From: Thiobacillus denitrificans ATCC 25259
GTDB taxonomy: Bacteria > Pseudomonadota > Gammaproteobacteria > Burkholderiales > Thiobacillaceae
Direction: 5' to 3'
Assembly: GCF_000012745.1 (NCBI RefSeq)
Contig: NC_007404.1
Coordinates: 1,674,001 to 1,738,000, forward strand
DNA length: 64,000 nt
Shown here piece by piece: positions 54,001-62,432 of the stretch (within the stretch, counting starts at the first letter, position 1; the number at the start of each line of letters is the position of its first letter). Made by a program: the position numbers and the translations under genes. The notes under the pieces are model-generated. The model worked only from the letters and a program-made list of their open reading frames with translations. It had not been told where the DNA came from and made no database searches.

Positions 54001-54309
54001 TCAGGCCTCGTAGCCCTCGCGATGGGTCGCGTTGATCGTGCGCAGCAGTTCGCGGAACGGGATCGCGCGCTCGTGCTTCTTGAAAAGCGGCATGAAGGCG
54101 AGATCCTCGCCGCCGCCGACGCCGGCGTACCGTCCCGAGACCATGGCCTCGTGCAGGTCGCGCAGCATACGGTCGAGGTCGTCGAGGTAAGGCGTATAGG
54201 TCGAGGCCTCGTCGTCGTCGTGCTCGAGGCAGGCGCGCAATTCATCGACCTCGTACACCGCTTCGTGGACGAGATCGATGAGTTCGTTGAGCGTGTGAGC
54301 TTTCTTCAT
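54001..54309 (-). CDS. Small acidic conserved-looking protein of unknown function
   Basis: The protein has 102 residues and is acidic, starting at ATG 54309 (MKKAHTLNELIDLVHEAVYEVDELRACLE). It looks mostly helical (DDLDRMLRDLHEAMVSGRYAGVGGGEDLAFMPLFKKH) and has one Cys. No signal peptide or membrane helix is seen. I do not recognise the family. It sits 136 bp after hdrB, beyond a terminator, and 251 bp before the flavin reductase-like gene; that gap shows no gene. The start is uncertain because no good ribosome site is present. Confidence 0.6.
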   Translation of the reverse strand: MKKAHTLNELIDLVHEAVYEVDELRACLEHDDDEASTYTPYLDDLDRMLRDLHEAMVSGRYAGVGGGEDLAFMPLFKKHERAIPFRELLRTINATHREGYEA

Positions 54310-54397
54310 GTTCGTCGCAGTCGAGACAAAACCCGAGCATAGCGCGAGGGAGCGCACCTGGCGACCCGTCGCGGGCGCTGCGCCCGGCGGTTCGAGT

Positions 54398-54427
54398 AAA
54401 ACAAAAACAGGGGCCGAGGCCCCTGTT
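54398..54427 (-). terminator. Rho-independent terminator of the qmo-hdr operon
   Basis: On the minus strand, AACAGGGGCC pairs with GGCCCCTGTT (54418-54427 with 54406-54415) and is followed by TTTGTTTT. It begins 18 bases after the hdrB stop. Confidence 0.85.
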
Positions 54428-54445
54428 GCGTCGTGCCGGCGCGGT

Positions 54446-55357
54446 TCAGCGCTTGACCGGCTTGGCGGCGATCTCTTCGAGCTTGCGTGCCTTGATAACC
54501 TGCCCGTTCAGCGCGGCGTCCTTGGCGCTGCCGCCGTAGGCGACGACCATGAGCTGGCTGTAATACATGACGGGAATGTCGAACTTGGTGCCGTAACGCT
54601 TGTTGATCTGGCCCTGATAGATTTCGACGTTGGCCTGGCACAGCGGGCACGGCGTGACGATCATCTCGGCGCCGTGGTCGTAGGCCGACTCGACGATGTC
54701 CTTGATCTGCGCCTGCGCCTTTTCGGGCTCCGAGAACGCGAGCGCGCCGCCGCAGCAGGTCACCTTCTGCTCGTATTCCGGGATCGATTCGGCACCGACC
54801 ATCTCGATCATCTCGTCGAGATACTTCGGGTTCTCGAACGACTCGCCGGCCACGCCGAACGGACGGTTGGTCTGACAGCCGACGTAGCCCGCGATCTTCA
54901 CGCCCTCGAGCGGGCGCACGACGTGCTTCTTCATCTCGTCGAAGCCGAGATCCTCGATCAGCACTTCGACCATGTGGCGGATCTCGGGCATTTCGTTGAT
55001 CGTCAGGCCGGCCTCCTTCAAAGCCTCGCGCGTATCGGCCATCAGCGTGTCGGAATGGGTCAGGCGCTCGCGGGTCTCGCGCGCGCCGAGCCAGCACGCG
55101 GCACAGGTCGCGACCATTTCCTGTCCGGGAAGGTTTTTCTCGGACAGCGCGAAGTTGCGCGCATTGAGCACGTGGCGCGGCAATTCGCCGGCCTCGGCAT
55201 AACCGATCGACGCGCCGCAGCAATTCCAGTCGGGGATCTCGGTCAGCTTGACGTCGAGCGTCTTGCACATCGACTCGACCGAGGTCAGGTAGTTGGATGC
55301 GGACGCGCCCTTCTGCGACGAGCAACCGGGGTAAAACGCGTATTCATGTTTCGCCAT
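54446..55357 (-). CDS. hdrB: Heterodisulfide reductase subunit B-like protein (CCG domains)
   Basis: The protein has 303 residues with two cysteine-rich CCG domains: the first with PGCSSQ, NCCGAS and CAACW, the second with VGCQTN, TCCGGA and TPCPLC. In methanogen HdrB, such motifs bind noncubane [4Fe-4S] clusters that reduce a disulfide. No membrane helix is present. It follows hdrC after 14 bp (GAGGAGAG site) and is the last gene of qmoA-qmoB-hdrC-hdrB. In this setting it most likely takes part in electron transfer between QmoAB and a thiol/disulfide or quinone partner; the partner is unknown. Confidence 0.9.
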   Translation of the reverse strand: MAKHEYAFYPGCSSQKGASASNYLTSVESMCKTLDVKLTEIPDWNCCGASIGYAEAGELPRHVLNARNFALSEKNLPGQEMVATCAACWLGARETRERLTHSDTLMADTREALKEAGLTINEMPEIRHMVEVLIEDLGFDEMKKHVVRPLEGVKIAGYVGCQTNRPFGVAGESFENPKYLDEMIEMVGAESIPEYEQKVTCCGGALAFSEPEKAQAQIKDIVESAYDHGAEMIVTPCPLCQANVEIYQGQINKRYGTKFDIPVMYYSQLMVVAYGGSAKDAALNGQVIKARKLEEIAAKPVKR

Positions 55358-55371
55358 TTGTCTATCTCTCC

Positions 55372-56004
55372 TCAGCCTGCCATCTTCGCGGCCTTGCGCG
55401 TCCGCTCGATTTCGTAGGCCTTGTTCAGCATCGCCTGGATGCCCTTCTGGTCACGGCACTTGTGGCCGCCGAACAATTCCATCACGTTGAGGCGACCGGC
55501 CTTGACCAGGCCCAACGCGACGGACTGCATCGCCATGCCGTTCTTGATGCCCTGGACGAAGCCGTCCTTGAAATACAGGCCCATCGACAGCTTGAGCTCG
55601 TTGACGCGTCCGGTCTTGGTCGCGTTCTTCCAGAACAGGCCGCTGAAGAAGCGCGTCGGCTGCATCTTCGGCGCCATACCGAGGCGATGCGCGTACTCGG
55701 CGATGCCGTGCATGATGTGGGTGATCGGCAGCTTGCGCGGGCAGCGCACGATGCAGTTGTAGCAGGACGTGCAGTTCCACATCGAGGTCGTCGTCAGCAC
55801 TTCCTCGCGGCGGCCGGCGCGGATCATCATGAAGAGTTCCTGCGGCGGATGCTCCCAGGCGCTCTGGAAGTTGGTCGGACAGGAACCCGAGCAGACGCCG
55901 CATTGCATGCACATCTTGACCCAGTCGCCCATCTCGACCTGTTCTTCGATTTCCTTGAGGAAATTGTTGCGGTACCTCTCCGCCATTGCGGTGTTCGCGC
56001 TCAT
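55372..56004 (-). CDS. hdrC: Heterodisulfide reductase subunit C-like ferredoxin protein
   Basis: The protein has 210 residues. Two classical [4Fe-4S] motifs, CMQCGVCSGSCP (about 32-43) and CTSCYNCIVRCP (about 78-89), are followed by a helical C-terminal region without membrane segments. This matches HdrC, which passes electrons from HdrA-type flavoproteins to HdrB. QmoC of many sulfate reducers fuses such a domain to a membrane anchor; here the anchor is missing. GGAG precedes ATG 56004. It lies 45 bp after qmoB. Confidence 0.92.
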   Translation of the reverse strand: MSANTAMAERYRNNFLKEIEEQVEMGDWVKMCMQCGVCSGSCPTNFQSAWEHPPQELFMMIRAGRREEVLTTTSMWNCTSCYNCIVRCPRKLPITHIMHGIAEYAHRLGMAPKMQPTRFFSGLFWKNATKTGRVNELKLSMGLYFKDGFVQGIKNGMAMQSVALGLVKAGRLNVMELFGGHKCRDQKGIQAMLNKAYEIERTRKAAKMAG

Positions 56005-56049
56005 GCATTCACTCCGGTCTGATGCCTCGTCAAAAATGGCCGATGCATT

Positions 56050-58308
56050 TTAGAATCCCTTGAACGGGCTGGGGCCGACGGCAACCAGCTCTTCCGCGTA
56101 CTTGTTGATCATCTCGGGCACGCGTTCGATGTCGGTGATCGCCACCTCGAGATCGCGCACGCGCTCCGACTCCAGGTTGAGCGTCTTCAGCGTGTCGTCG
56201 ATCTTGGACATGCGCACGCGGCCCAGCTCCGAGCCTTTGACGAAGTGGCACTGGTACTCGTCGCCGGACTTGCAGCCCATCATCATGACGCCGTCGTAGC
56301 CCGCGTTGAGCGCGTCGGTCACCCAGATCGTGTTGACCGAACCGAGACAGCGGATCGGGATGATGCGCACGAAGGCCGAGTACTCGTTGCGGTTCATGCC
56401 GGCCATGTCGAGCGCGGGGTAGGCGTCGTTCTCGCAGGCGAGGATCAGGATGCGCGGCTTCTCGCTGAATTCGTCGGGAATGTCGACGGCCTTGATCTGC
56501 GCGCCGACCGTGTTGACCGAGTAGTTCTCGAACGAAATCACGCGCACCGGGCACGCGCCCATGCAGGTACCGCACCGGCGGCAGCGCGATTCGTTGAAGA
56601 CCGGGAAGCGCTTCTCGTCCTCGTCGATCGCACCGAACGGACATTCGACCGTACAGCGCTTGCACTGCGTGCAGCCTTCGAGACGCACCTTCGGGAAGGA
56701 AAGATCGCCCGAGCGCGGATGCGCCGCGCGGCCCAGTTCGGCATTTTCCAGCGCCTGGATCGCCTTCAGCGCGGCGCCGGTCGCGTCCTCGCGGGCCTGC
56801 GTCATGTCCATCGGACGACGCACCGGGCCGGCCGTGTAGATGCCCGTGCGGCGCGTTTCGTAAGGGAAGCAGATGAAGTGCGAGTCGGTGAAGCCCTGCT
56901 TCAGCTGCGGCACGTCCGGGCCCTGACGATAGGTCAGGTTGAGGATCGAGATCGGCTTGACTTCGACCGTCGCGCCGGACTGCTGTCCACCTTCCTGGCC
57001 CTCGACCTGCGGTTTGGTCAGGGCGTCGATGTTGACGCCCGAGTTCGCGACCTGGCCGGTTGCCAGCACGACGAGGTCGACGTCGCCCATTGTCGCCTTG
57101 CTGTCGTCGAGGATCAGATCGTGGAAGGTCACGGTGAGGCTGTCGCCGCCGGGGACGACTTCCGAGACCTTGCCCTTGGTGAAGATGACGCCCTTCTCCT
57201 GCGCGCTGCGGTAGAAGTCTTCGCCGTTGCCGGGCGTGCGCAGGTCGGTATAGATGATCGTCGTGTCGACCGCCGGGTTGGCGTCCTTGAAGTACATCGC
57301 CTGCTTGATGCTGGCGTTGCAGCAGAAGCCCGAACAGTAGGACAGGTGCTGACCCGTCGGATCGCGCTGACCGGCACACTGCACGAACACGACCGACTTG
57401 ACGGGCTGACCGTCGGAAGGCCGGCGAATCACGCCGTCGCCCGCGGCCGCAGCATTCGCCAGGGCCTCGAGCCCCGCCTGGTCGACGACGTTCGGCGACT
57501 TGCCCGCGCCGAGCTCGGGCAGCTTGTTCATGTCGTACAGCGTGAAGCCGGTCGCCTGCACGATCGCGCCGATGTCCTCGGTGTGCGTCGCGCCGGACTC
57601 GGTCGCGATCTCGACGACGAAGCGTCCGGGCGCGCCGTCGGTCTTCGCGATGCTCGCGTTCAGATACAGCTTGATGTTGCTGTCGCCGAGGACCTGCGAG
57701 ACGAGGTCGGCGACGCCCGTGTCCATCGGCGTTTTGTAGGGCTCGTGCACAGGCACGCGCTTGTAAAGCTTGCCGCCCCAGCCGCCCAGCGCGCCGGATT
57801 TTTCGACGAGCACGACCGGGTAGCCGGTCTTGGACGCCTCGATCGCGGTCGTCATGCCGGTCACGCCGCCGCCGACGACGAGCAGCGTCTTGCTGCTCCC
57901 GGTGTTGGGGTTGCCCGCCGGCGCGGCCATCGCCTTGACTTCGGCACAGCCCATGCGGACGTAGTCCTCGGCCATCTCCTGCGTCGTCTCGCGCGCCTCG
58001 TCGGTGTCGGGGCGGATCCAGATCACGCCCTCGCGCAGGTTGGCGCGTGCGACGGCGTTTTCGGGAAAATAGAACGCCTCGGTCTTGGCGCGCCGCGAGC
58101 ACGCGCCGATCATGATGTGGGTCACGCCCTCGTTGGCGATGTCGTTCTTGATCATCGCGACGCCGTCGGCGTTGCACAGGAAATCGTGCGACTTGGCGAG
58201 AGGGACCTTGCCGTCCTTCTGCGCGATCTTCACGAGCGCGTCGGTGTCGAGGCGCTCGCCGAGTCCGCAGCCCTTGCAGATGTACGCTGCGACTTTGATG
58301 TCAGCCAT
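56050..58308 (-). CDS. qmoB: QmoB-like flavoprotein (HdrA-type with C-terminal MvhD-like domain)
   Basis: The protein has 752 residues. A short N-terminal extension (AYICKGCGLG) is followed by an HdrA-type FAD domain (LLVVGGGVTGMTTAIEAS, about 143-160), the HdrA cysteine cluster (VQCAGQRDP, YCSGFCCNASIKQ), two [4Fe-4S] motifs (CTQCKRCTVECP and CRRCGTCMGACP, about 572-610) and a C-terminal MvhD-like domain (RCLGSVN, GCKSGDEYQC). This layout matches QmoB, which with QmoA links APS reductase to the quinone pool; in sulfur oxidisers it is thought to work in the oxidative direction. The start is 3 bases after the qmoA stop, so coupling is likely. Confidence 0.92.
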   Translation of the reverse strand: MADIKVAAYICKGCGLGERLDTDALVKIAQKDGKVPLAKSHDFLCNADGVAMIKNDIANEGVTHIMIGACSRRAKTEAFYFPENAVARANLREGVIWIRPDTDEARETTQEMAEDYVRMGCAEVKAMAAPAGNPNTGSSKTLLVVGGGVTGMTTAIEASKTGYPVVLVEKSGALGGWGGKLYKRVPVHEPYKTPMDTGVADLVSQVLGDSNIKLYLNASIAKTDGAPGRFVVEIATESGATHTEDIGAIVQATGFTLYDMNKLPELGAGKSPNVVDQAGLEALANAAAAGDGVIRRPSDGQPVKSVVFVQCAGQRDPTGQHLSYCSGFCCNASIKQAMYFKDANPAVDTTIIYTDLRTPGNGEDFYRSAQEKGVIFTKGKVSEVVPGGDSLTVTFHDLILDDSKATMGDVDLVVLATGQVANSGVNIDALTKPQVEGQEGGQQSGATVEVKPISILNLTYRQGPDVPQLKQGFTDSHFICFPYETRRTGIYTAGPVRRPMDMTQAREDATGAALKAIQALENAELGRAAHPRSGDLSFPKVRLEGCTQCKRCTVECPFGAIDEDEKRFPVFNESRCRRCGTCMGACPVRVISFENYSVNTVGAQIKAVDIPDEFSEKPRILILACENDAYPALDMAGMNRNEYSAFVRIIPIRCLGSVNTIWVTDALNAGYDGVMMMGCKSGDEYQCHFVKGSELGRVRMSKIDDTLKTLNLESERVRDLEVAITDIERVPEMINKYAEELVAVGPSPFKGF

Positions 58309-58311
58309 TTC

Positions 58312-59595
58312 TTAAGCCTCCGCCTTTGCTACTTTGTTGACCACCTGGATGGCGCGCAATGCCGCGGCCGTCGCCGACTGCACCGCCCGGTTGACGTCGA
58401 GCGCGTTCGACGCGCACCCGGCGCCGAACACCGCGCCATTGGCCGGATCCGCCTCGATGAAGCCGCTCGAGTCCGCGACGATGTGGCCCGGAATGTTGAT
58501 GCCTTTGACCGACGGCTCCATGCCGACGGCGAGGACCACCAGATCGTGGGTCGTGGTGTAACGCTTGTAGCCTTCGGTATTGACGCCCCAGCAGATCGGA
58601 TTGCCCTGTTCGTCCTCGGTGATCTTGGCGACCTTGGATTTGACGAAGGTGACCGATGGATCGGCCTGGACTTTCTGGTAGAAATCCTCGAAGCGGTCGA
58701 TCGCCCGGATGTCGATGTAGTAGATCGTCGACTTGCCGTCCTGGGGATACGCTTCGCGCACGTAGTGCGTCTGCTTAAGCGACGCCATGCAGCAGATGCG
58801 TGAACAGTGCCGGAGATGGTTTTCGTCGCGCGACCCGGCGCACTGGATGAAGGCGATGTTCTTCGCTTCCTTGCCGTCCGACGGACGCAGGATCTTGCCG
58901 CCGGTCGGGCCGTGGATGTCGGCGAGGCGCTCGAACTCGACACTGGTGATGACGTTCTTGAAGCGGTCGTAGCCGTAAGGCTGGATCTTCGCCGCGTCGT
59001 AGGGCTGCCAACCGGTCGCCCAGACCACCGCGCCGGCCTTGACCTGGATCGTCTCTTCCTTCATGTCGAGGTCGACCGCGCCGTATTTGCAGGCCGCCTT
59101 GGCACGCTCGGCGTCGGCCGTGCCGATGATCGCCGGATCGATCACGTAGCGTTGCGGATAGGCCATCGCGTTCGGCAGATATGCCGCCTTGTGCTGGCCG
59201 AGGTTGTAGTTGAACGGATCGTCGACCAGGGTTTCGACGGCGCGGCCGCATTCGCCGCAGGCGGTGCAATTTTCGTTGACGTAGCGCGGCTTGACCTTGA
59301 CCGAGACGGTGTAGTTGCCGGTGCTGCCCTCGATGCCGGTTACCTCGGCGAGCGTCATGACACGCACGCGCGGATTGTTCTTCAGGCGGCGCGTATTGAT
59401 TTCCAGGCCGCACACGGGATGGCAAAGCTTGGGAAAGTAGCGATACAACTGGGACGTCCGTCCGCCCAACGCAGGGTTTTTCTCAATCAGCACAACGTTT
59501 TTGCCGGTTTCGGCCGCTTCGAGCGCGGCGGTCATGCCGGAAATCCCGCCGCCCACCACGAGGATCGTCTCGTTGGTCGCAACATGCTCCGTCAT
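58312..59595 (-). CDS. qmoA: QmoA-like flavoprotein (HdrA-type)
   Basis: The protein has 427 residues. FAD-binding motif VVGGGISGMTAALEAAETG (about 14-32), a ferredoxin-like Cys group (NCTACGECGRAVE), and the HdrA motif QCAGSRDENHLRHCSRICC. Length and lack of extra ferredoxin domains fit QmoA rather than full HdrA. It is the first gene of the operon; no aprBA genes are in the window. A 449-bp gap upstream separates it from a divergent pair of exported protein genes. Confidence 0.92.
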   Translation of the reverse strand: MTEHVATNETILVVGGGISGMTAALEAAETGKNVVLIEKNPALGGRTSQLYRYFPKLCHPVCGLEINTRRLKNNPRVRVMTLAEVTGIEGSTGNYTVSVKVKPRYVNENCTACGECGRAVETLVDDPFNYNLGQHKAAYLPNAMAYPQRYVIDPAIIGTADAERAKAACKYGAVDLDMKEETIQVKAGAVVWATGWQPYDAAKIQPYGYDRFKNVITSVEFERLADIHGPTGGKILRPSDGKEAKNIAFIQCAGSRDENHLRHCSRICCMASLKQTHYVREAYPQDGKSTIYYIDIRAIDRFEDFYQKVQADPSVTFVKSKVAKITEDEQGNPICWGVNTEGYKRYTTTHDLVVLAVGMEPSVKGINIPGHIVADSSGFIEADPANGAVFGAGCASNALDVNRAVQSATAAALRAIQVVNKVAKAEA

Positions 59596-60044
59596 TGGTT
59601 TCTCCCACCCAGTGGATGCAAAGCCGTTCGAAAATACCTGGGACCAAGGCTTTGAATCATTCCCAGATAGCCGGTTTTTAAGCCGAATTCAGTGTCCGAA
59701 ATGGTACTCCGAAGGCCGTCCCGGCCGCCACGGCCAAGCCGTTAATTTCAATCGAAGTTTTCTATGTGCGAATAAGGGGAAATATTTACAAAGCGGCGGC
59801 TCGAGCGGCCGCCGGACCGGCCTCCAGGGCAGAGTGTCGCTGCCGGCGGTTGGTCAGCGCTGGCGCACCGCGTGTCATGACACATTCGAAAACCGGCCTG
59901 ACAGATGCGTCAGTGTCCGTCTAGGGCCCCGAAGACATTGTTCTTATGAATCAATTGCTTTTCCGGATGGCACGGAAGCTGCTGCAGGCAAACAGCGTAC
60001 CCGGCCATCCGGCGTACGTCCGCAAGTGTTGCAAGGAGACCCGC
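59596..60044. other. Divergent intergenic region between qmoA and a small exported protein gene
   Basis: The gap of 449 bp contains an A/T-rich stretch (about 59745-59795), unusual for this genome and a likely promoter zone for qmoA. An inverted repeat CTGAC-N6-GTCAG lies near 59901-59916. No specific sigma factor match can be defended, and no gene is evident. Confidence 0.5.
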
Positions 60045-60245
60045 ATGACCAGAAGTTTGACGTTCACGACGGCGGCCGTACTGCTGAGTTTCAGCATGGC
60101 GACGGTCGCCGACGAGGCCGAGGCGGAACCCTCGCCACCGGCCGTCAGCACCGCCCCCCAAGCACCCCCGAAAACGCAGGAGGAAACCACCGCCGCGCAA
60201 GGCGCACCAGCGAAACCCGCAGAAGAACCCGCGTGCGATCAATAG
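60045..60245 (+). CDS. Small exported Pro/Ala-rich protein
   Basis: The protein has 66 residues. The start at 60045 is supported by AAGGAG six bases upstream. A signal peptide (SLTFTTAAVLLSFSMATVADE, cut near ATVA-D) leads to a short, acidic and Pro/Ala/Thr-rich mature chain ending in a single Cys (EPACDQ). There is no recognisable domain. It lies 35 bp upstream of the exported rhodanese gene on the same strand, so the two are likely coexpressed. Function unknown; the terminal Cys next to a sulfur-transfer enzyme is suggestive only. Confidence 0.65.
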   Translation: MTRSLTFTTAAVLLSFSMATVADEAEAEPSPPAVSTAPQAPPKTQEETTAAQGAPAKPAEEPACDQ

Positions 60246-60280
60246 CACTGCACACCGATACCAATTCAGGAGACACCCCA

Positions 60281-60934
60281 ATGAAGCTTCGCCCCCTACT
60301 CGTTGCGTCCGCCCTTTTCACCGCAGTCGCCCTGTCGGCGCCGGCCGTCGCACTCGACGTCAAGATCACGGCCGATCTACCTTCCGTCGACGTCATGCAC
60401 GGCGGGCAAAAGGTCACGATCATGCGTAACCAGGACGAGAAGAACACGATCAATCCCGACTTTGCGAAAACCTCGCGCAAGTGCCCGCCATTCTGCATCC
60501 AGCCCGGCCAGCTCGCGCCCGGCGTCGACACGATCGGCGAAGTCGAGCTCATCCACTACATCAAGAAGATGAGCGACGGCGACAAGAGCATCATGGTCGT
60601 CGACTCGCGTACCCCGGACTGGGTCGAGAAGGGAACGATCCCCGGCGCCGTCAACATCCCCTGGGACAAGCTGAATATCGGGAAATCCGACCCGATGACG
60701 GTCCAGGACATCCTCGAAAAGCATTTCGGCGTGCGCAACCAGGACGGCTTCTACATGTTCGATAACGCCAAGACCGTCGTGATGTTCTGCAACGGCCCGT
60801 GGTGCGGCCAGTCGCCGACGAACATCAAGGGACTGCTCAAGATCGGCTACCCGGCCGACAAGATCAAGTGGTATCGCGGCGGGATGCAGGACTGGGAGGT
60901 GCTGGGACTGACGACGGTCAAGCCGGTCAACTAG
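60281..60934 (+). CDS. Exported rhodanese-domain sulfurtransferase-like protein
   Basis: The protein has 217 residues. The signal peptide ends APAVA-LD. The mature protein has a single rhodanese domain (about 85-215: MVVDSRTPDWVEKGTIPGAVNIPWD, FCNGPWCGQSP, YPADKIKWYRGGMQDWEVLGL). The likely active Cys lies in the loop CNGPWCGQS, which has two Cys instead of the usual single CR-type loop. An extra pair (KCPPFC) occurs at about 67-72. Rhodaneses transfer sulfane sulfur; being periplasmic next to the qmo-hdr operon, a role in thiosulfate or polysulfide handling is plausible but unproven. A terminator follows. Confidence 0.88.
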   Translation: MKLRPLLVASALFTAVALSAPAVALDVKITADLPSVDVMHGGQKVTIMRNQDEKNTINPDFAKTSRKCPPFCIQPGQLAPGVDTIGEVELIHYIKKMSDGDKSIMVVDSRTPDWVEKGTIPGAVNIPWDKLNIGKSDPMTVQDILEKHFGVRNQDGFYMFDNAKTVVMFCNGPWCGQSPTNIKGLLKIGYPADKIKWYRGGMQDWEVLGLTTVKPVN

Positions 60935-60960
60935 CGGAAGACGACGACCGCGGCAACGCA

Positions 60961-60990
60961 AAAACGGGGCATCGCGCCCCGTTTTCTTTT
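60961..60990 (+). terminator. Rho-independent terminator after the rhodanese gene
   Basis: AAAACGGGGC (60961-60970) pairs with GCCCCGTTTT (60976-60985), followed by CTTTT. The flanking A/T runs make it potentially bidirectional, which would also serve the phosphoesterase gene on the other strand. Confidence 0.85.
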
Positions 60991-61028
60991 GCTAGGCGGC
61001 CGGATGCCTGTCCGACATGCAGCGCCGG

Positions 61029-61580
61029 CTATACATGCGGCGTCACCGGCGGGAGCACCGACGCGGGCGCCGCCTCGACCGTCACGATCTCGAACTGCAT
61101 CGCCAGAAGGTCGGCCATGATGTAGGTCGGCGGCGCGCCGACCCCACCGACCGTGCCCGGGTTGACGAGCCAGGTCGATCCGCCCTTGACGTTCGCCACC
61201 TGCGAGACGCTTGACTTGTGATCGTGACCGCAGCAGACGAGGTCGTAGTCGCCCGTGCAGGCGAGCGCGTGGGCGTAGTGCGGATAGTGGACCAGGAAGA
61301 GATCGCGGTCGGCCAGCGTGAACGCCGCGTCCTGGCCATGGTAGCGGATGACGCTGTTGGGCTCGGCGGCGAGCCGGCTCATGTTGTAGAGGTCGCCGGT
61401 GTTGTTGCCGTGGATGACGTGCACCGGCAGTTCGTATTTCTGTAGCACGCGCAACGTGGTCGGCGCGACCACGTCGCCGCAGTGCAGCACCGCTTCCGCG
61501 CCATGGGCCTTGGCGTGCTCGACCGCAGCACCGAGCAGGCGGCGGTTGTCGTGGGAGTCGGAGAGGATGCAGACCTTCAT
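61029..61580 (-). CDS. YfcE/MJ0936-type metallophosphoesterase
   Basis: The protein has 183 residues. All motifs of the small calcineurin-like phosphodiesterase family are intact: ILSDSHDN, HCGDVV, IHGNNTG, VHYPHYAHAL and CCGHDHKSSV, giving a dinuclear metal site. The substrate is unknown; family members act on phosphodiester model substrates. The ATG at 61580 has no Shine-Dalgarno sequence; the bases upstream are a heptad repeat array reading CCTGACCCC on the coding strand. It follows ppa on the same strand. Confidence 0.92.
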   Translation of the reverse strand: MKVCILSDSHDNRRLLGAAVEHAKAHGAEAVLHCGDVVAPTTLRVLQKYELPVHVIHGNNTGDLYNMSRLAAEPNSVIRYHGQDAAFTLADRDLFLVHYPHYAHALACTGDYDLVCCGHDHKSSVSQVANVKGGSTWLVNPGTVGGVGAPPTYIMADLLAMQFEIVTVEAAPASVLPPVTPHV

Positions 61581-61629
61581 GGGGGTCAGGGGTCAGGGGT
61601 CAGGGGCTAGGGGCTAGGATTTGGGGGCT
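61581..61629. repeat. G-rich heptad array (left)
   Basis: On the + strand: GGGGTCA repeated about three times, then GGGGCTA twice and a degenerate unit. The array abuts the start codon of the phosphoesterase gene and contains four G4 runs with 3-base loops, a G-quadruplex-type pattern. Confidence 0.9.
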
Positions 61630-61690
61630 ACGGATTTTGGGCGGCTTTCGCCGCGCCTTATGAATTCATGGAAATGCGGCGAAGCACAAG

Positions 61691-61733
61691 ATCCCCTAAT
61701 TCCTAGATCCTATCCCCTATCCCCTATCCCCTA
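61691..61733. repeat. C-rich heptad array (right)
   Basis: On the + strand: units of CCCCTAT/TCCCCTA, repeated three to four times with a degenerate CCTAGAT unit. On the minus strand this reads GGGGATA repeats. The last unit includes the TAG stop of ppa (61731-61733). It is in inverted orientation to the left array. Confidence 0.9.
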
Positions 61734-62279
61734 GAACGCGGGTTTGTCCGCCGCGTTCCGGTAGCGCTCGACGCCGGCGAGAATCTCGGCGCGCGCATCG
61801 TCGACGCCGGTCCAGCCTTCGACCTTGACCCACTTGCCGTCTTCGAGGTCCTTGTAGTGCTCGAAGAAATGGGCGATCTGCTTCAGCAGCAGCGGCTGGA
61901 GGTCTTCCGGCCTGTTGACACCCTTGTACAGCCCGCACAGCTTCTCCACCGGGACCGCCAGCAGCTTGGCGTCGACGCCGGCTTCGTCGGTCATCTTCAG
62001 CATGCCGATCGGGCGGCAGCGCACGACCACGCCGGTGATCAGCGGAATCGGCGTGATGACGAGGACGTCGACCGGATCGCCGTCCTCCGACAGGGTGTGC
62101 GGGATGTAGCCGTAGTTGCAGGGGTAGTGCATGGCCGTCGACATGAAGCGATCGACGAACATCGCGCCGGATTCCTTGTCGACTTCGTACTTGATGGGTT
62201 CGCCGTGGGCGGGGATCTCGACGATGACGTTGAAATCGTCCGGAAGGTTGCGGCCGGAGCTAACGCGATCGAGGCTCAT
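61731..62279 (-). CDS. ppa: Inorganic pyrophosphatase (family I)
   Basis: The protein has 182 residues, a normal length. It hydrolyses pyrophosphate to phosphate in the cytoplasm. The signature [11 protein letters not shown] is intact, as are [13 protein letters not shown] and the [15 protein letters not shown] start region. The start at 62279 ([23 protein letters not shown]) is chosen by family length; the ribosome site is weak. In a sulfur oxidiser, pyrophosphate removal helps ATP sulfurylase-linked steps, but the gene is housekeeping. Confidence 0.96.
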   Translation of the reverse strand: MSLDRVSSGRNLPDDFNVIVEIPAHGEPIKYEVDKESGAMFVDRFMSTAMHYPCNYGYIPHTLSEDGDPVDVLVITPIPLITGVVVRCRPIGMLKMTDEAGVDAKLLAVPVEKLCGLYKGVNRPEDLQPLLLKQIAHFFEHYKDLEDGKWVKVEGWTGVDDARAEILAGVERYRNAADKPAF

Positions 62280-62432
62280 GGGGGTCTCAGTAGGAAAAAC
62301 GGAAAGCCGCGCATTATACCCCCGCGCTGCTACCGGCTGCGATCGAATCACCGGACCGTTGCGACGCGCTGCGGCGGAAAGCGGTGCGGACAACAGGAAA
62401 GCTCTCGCCCGCGGATACTGAGGCGCGGTGGC

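Noticed and set aside
61581-61733. Heptad arrays as a CRISPR or an insertion sequence remnant
   Set aside because: Units are only 7 bp and contiguous, without spacers; there is no transposase and no target duplication.
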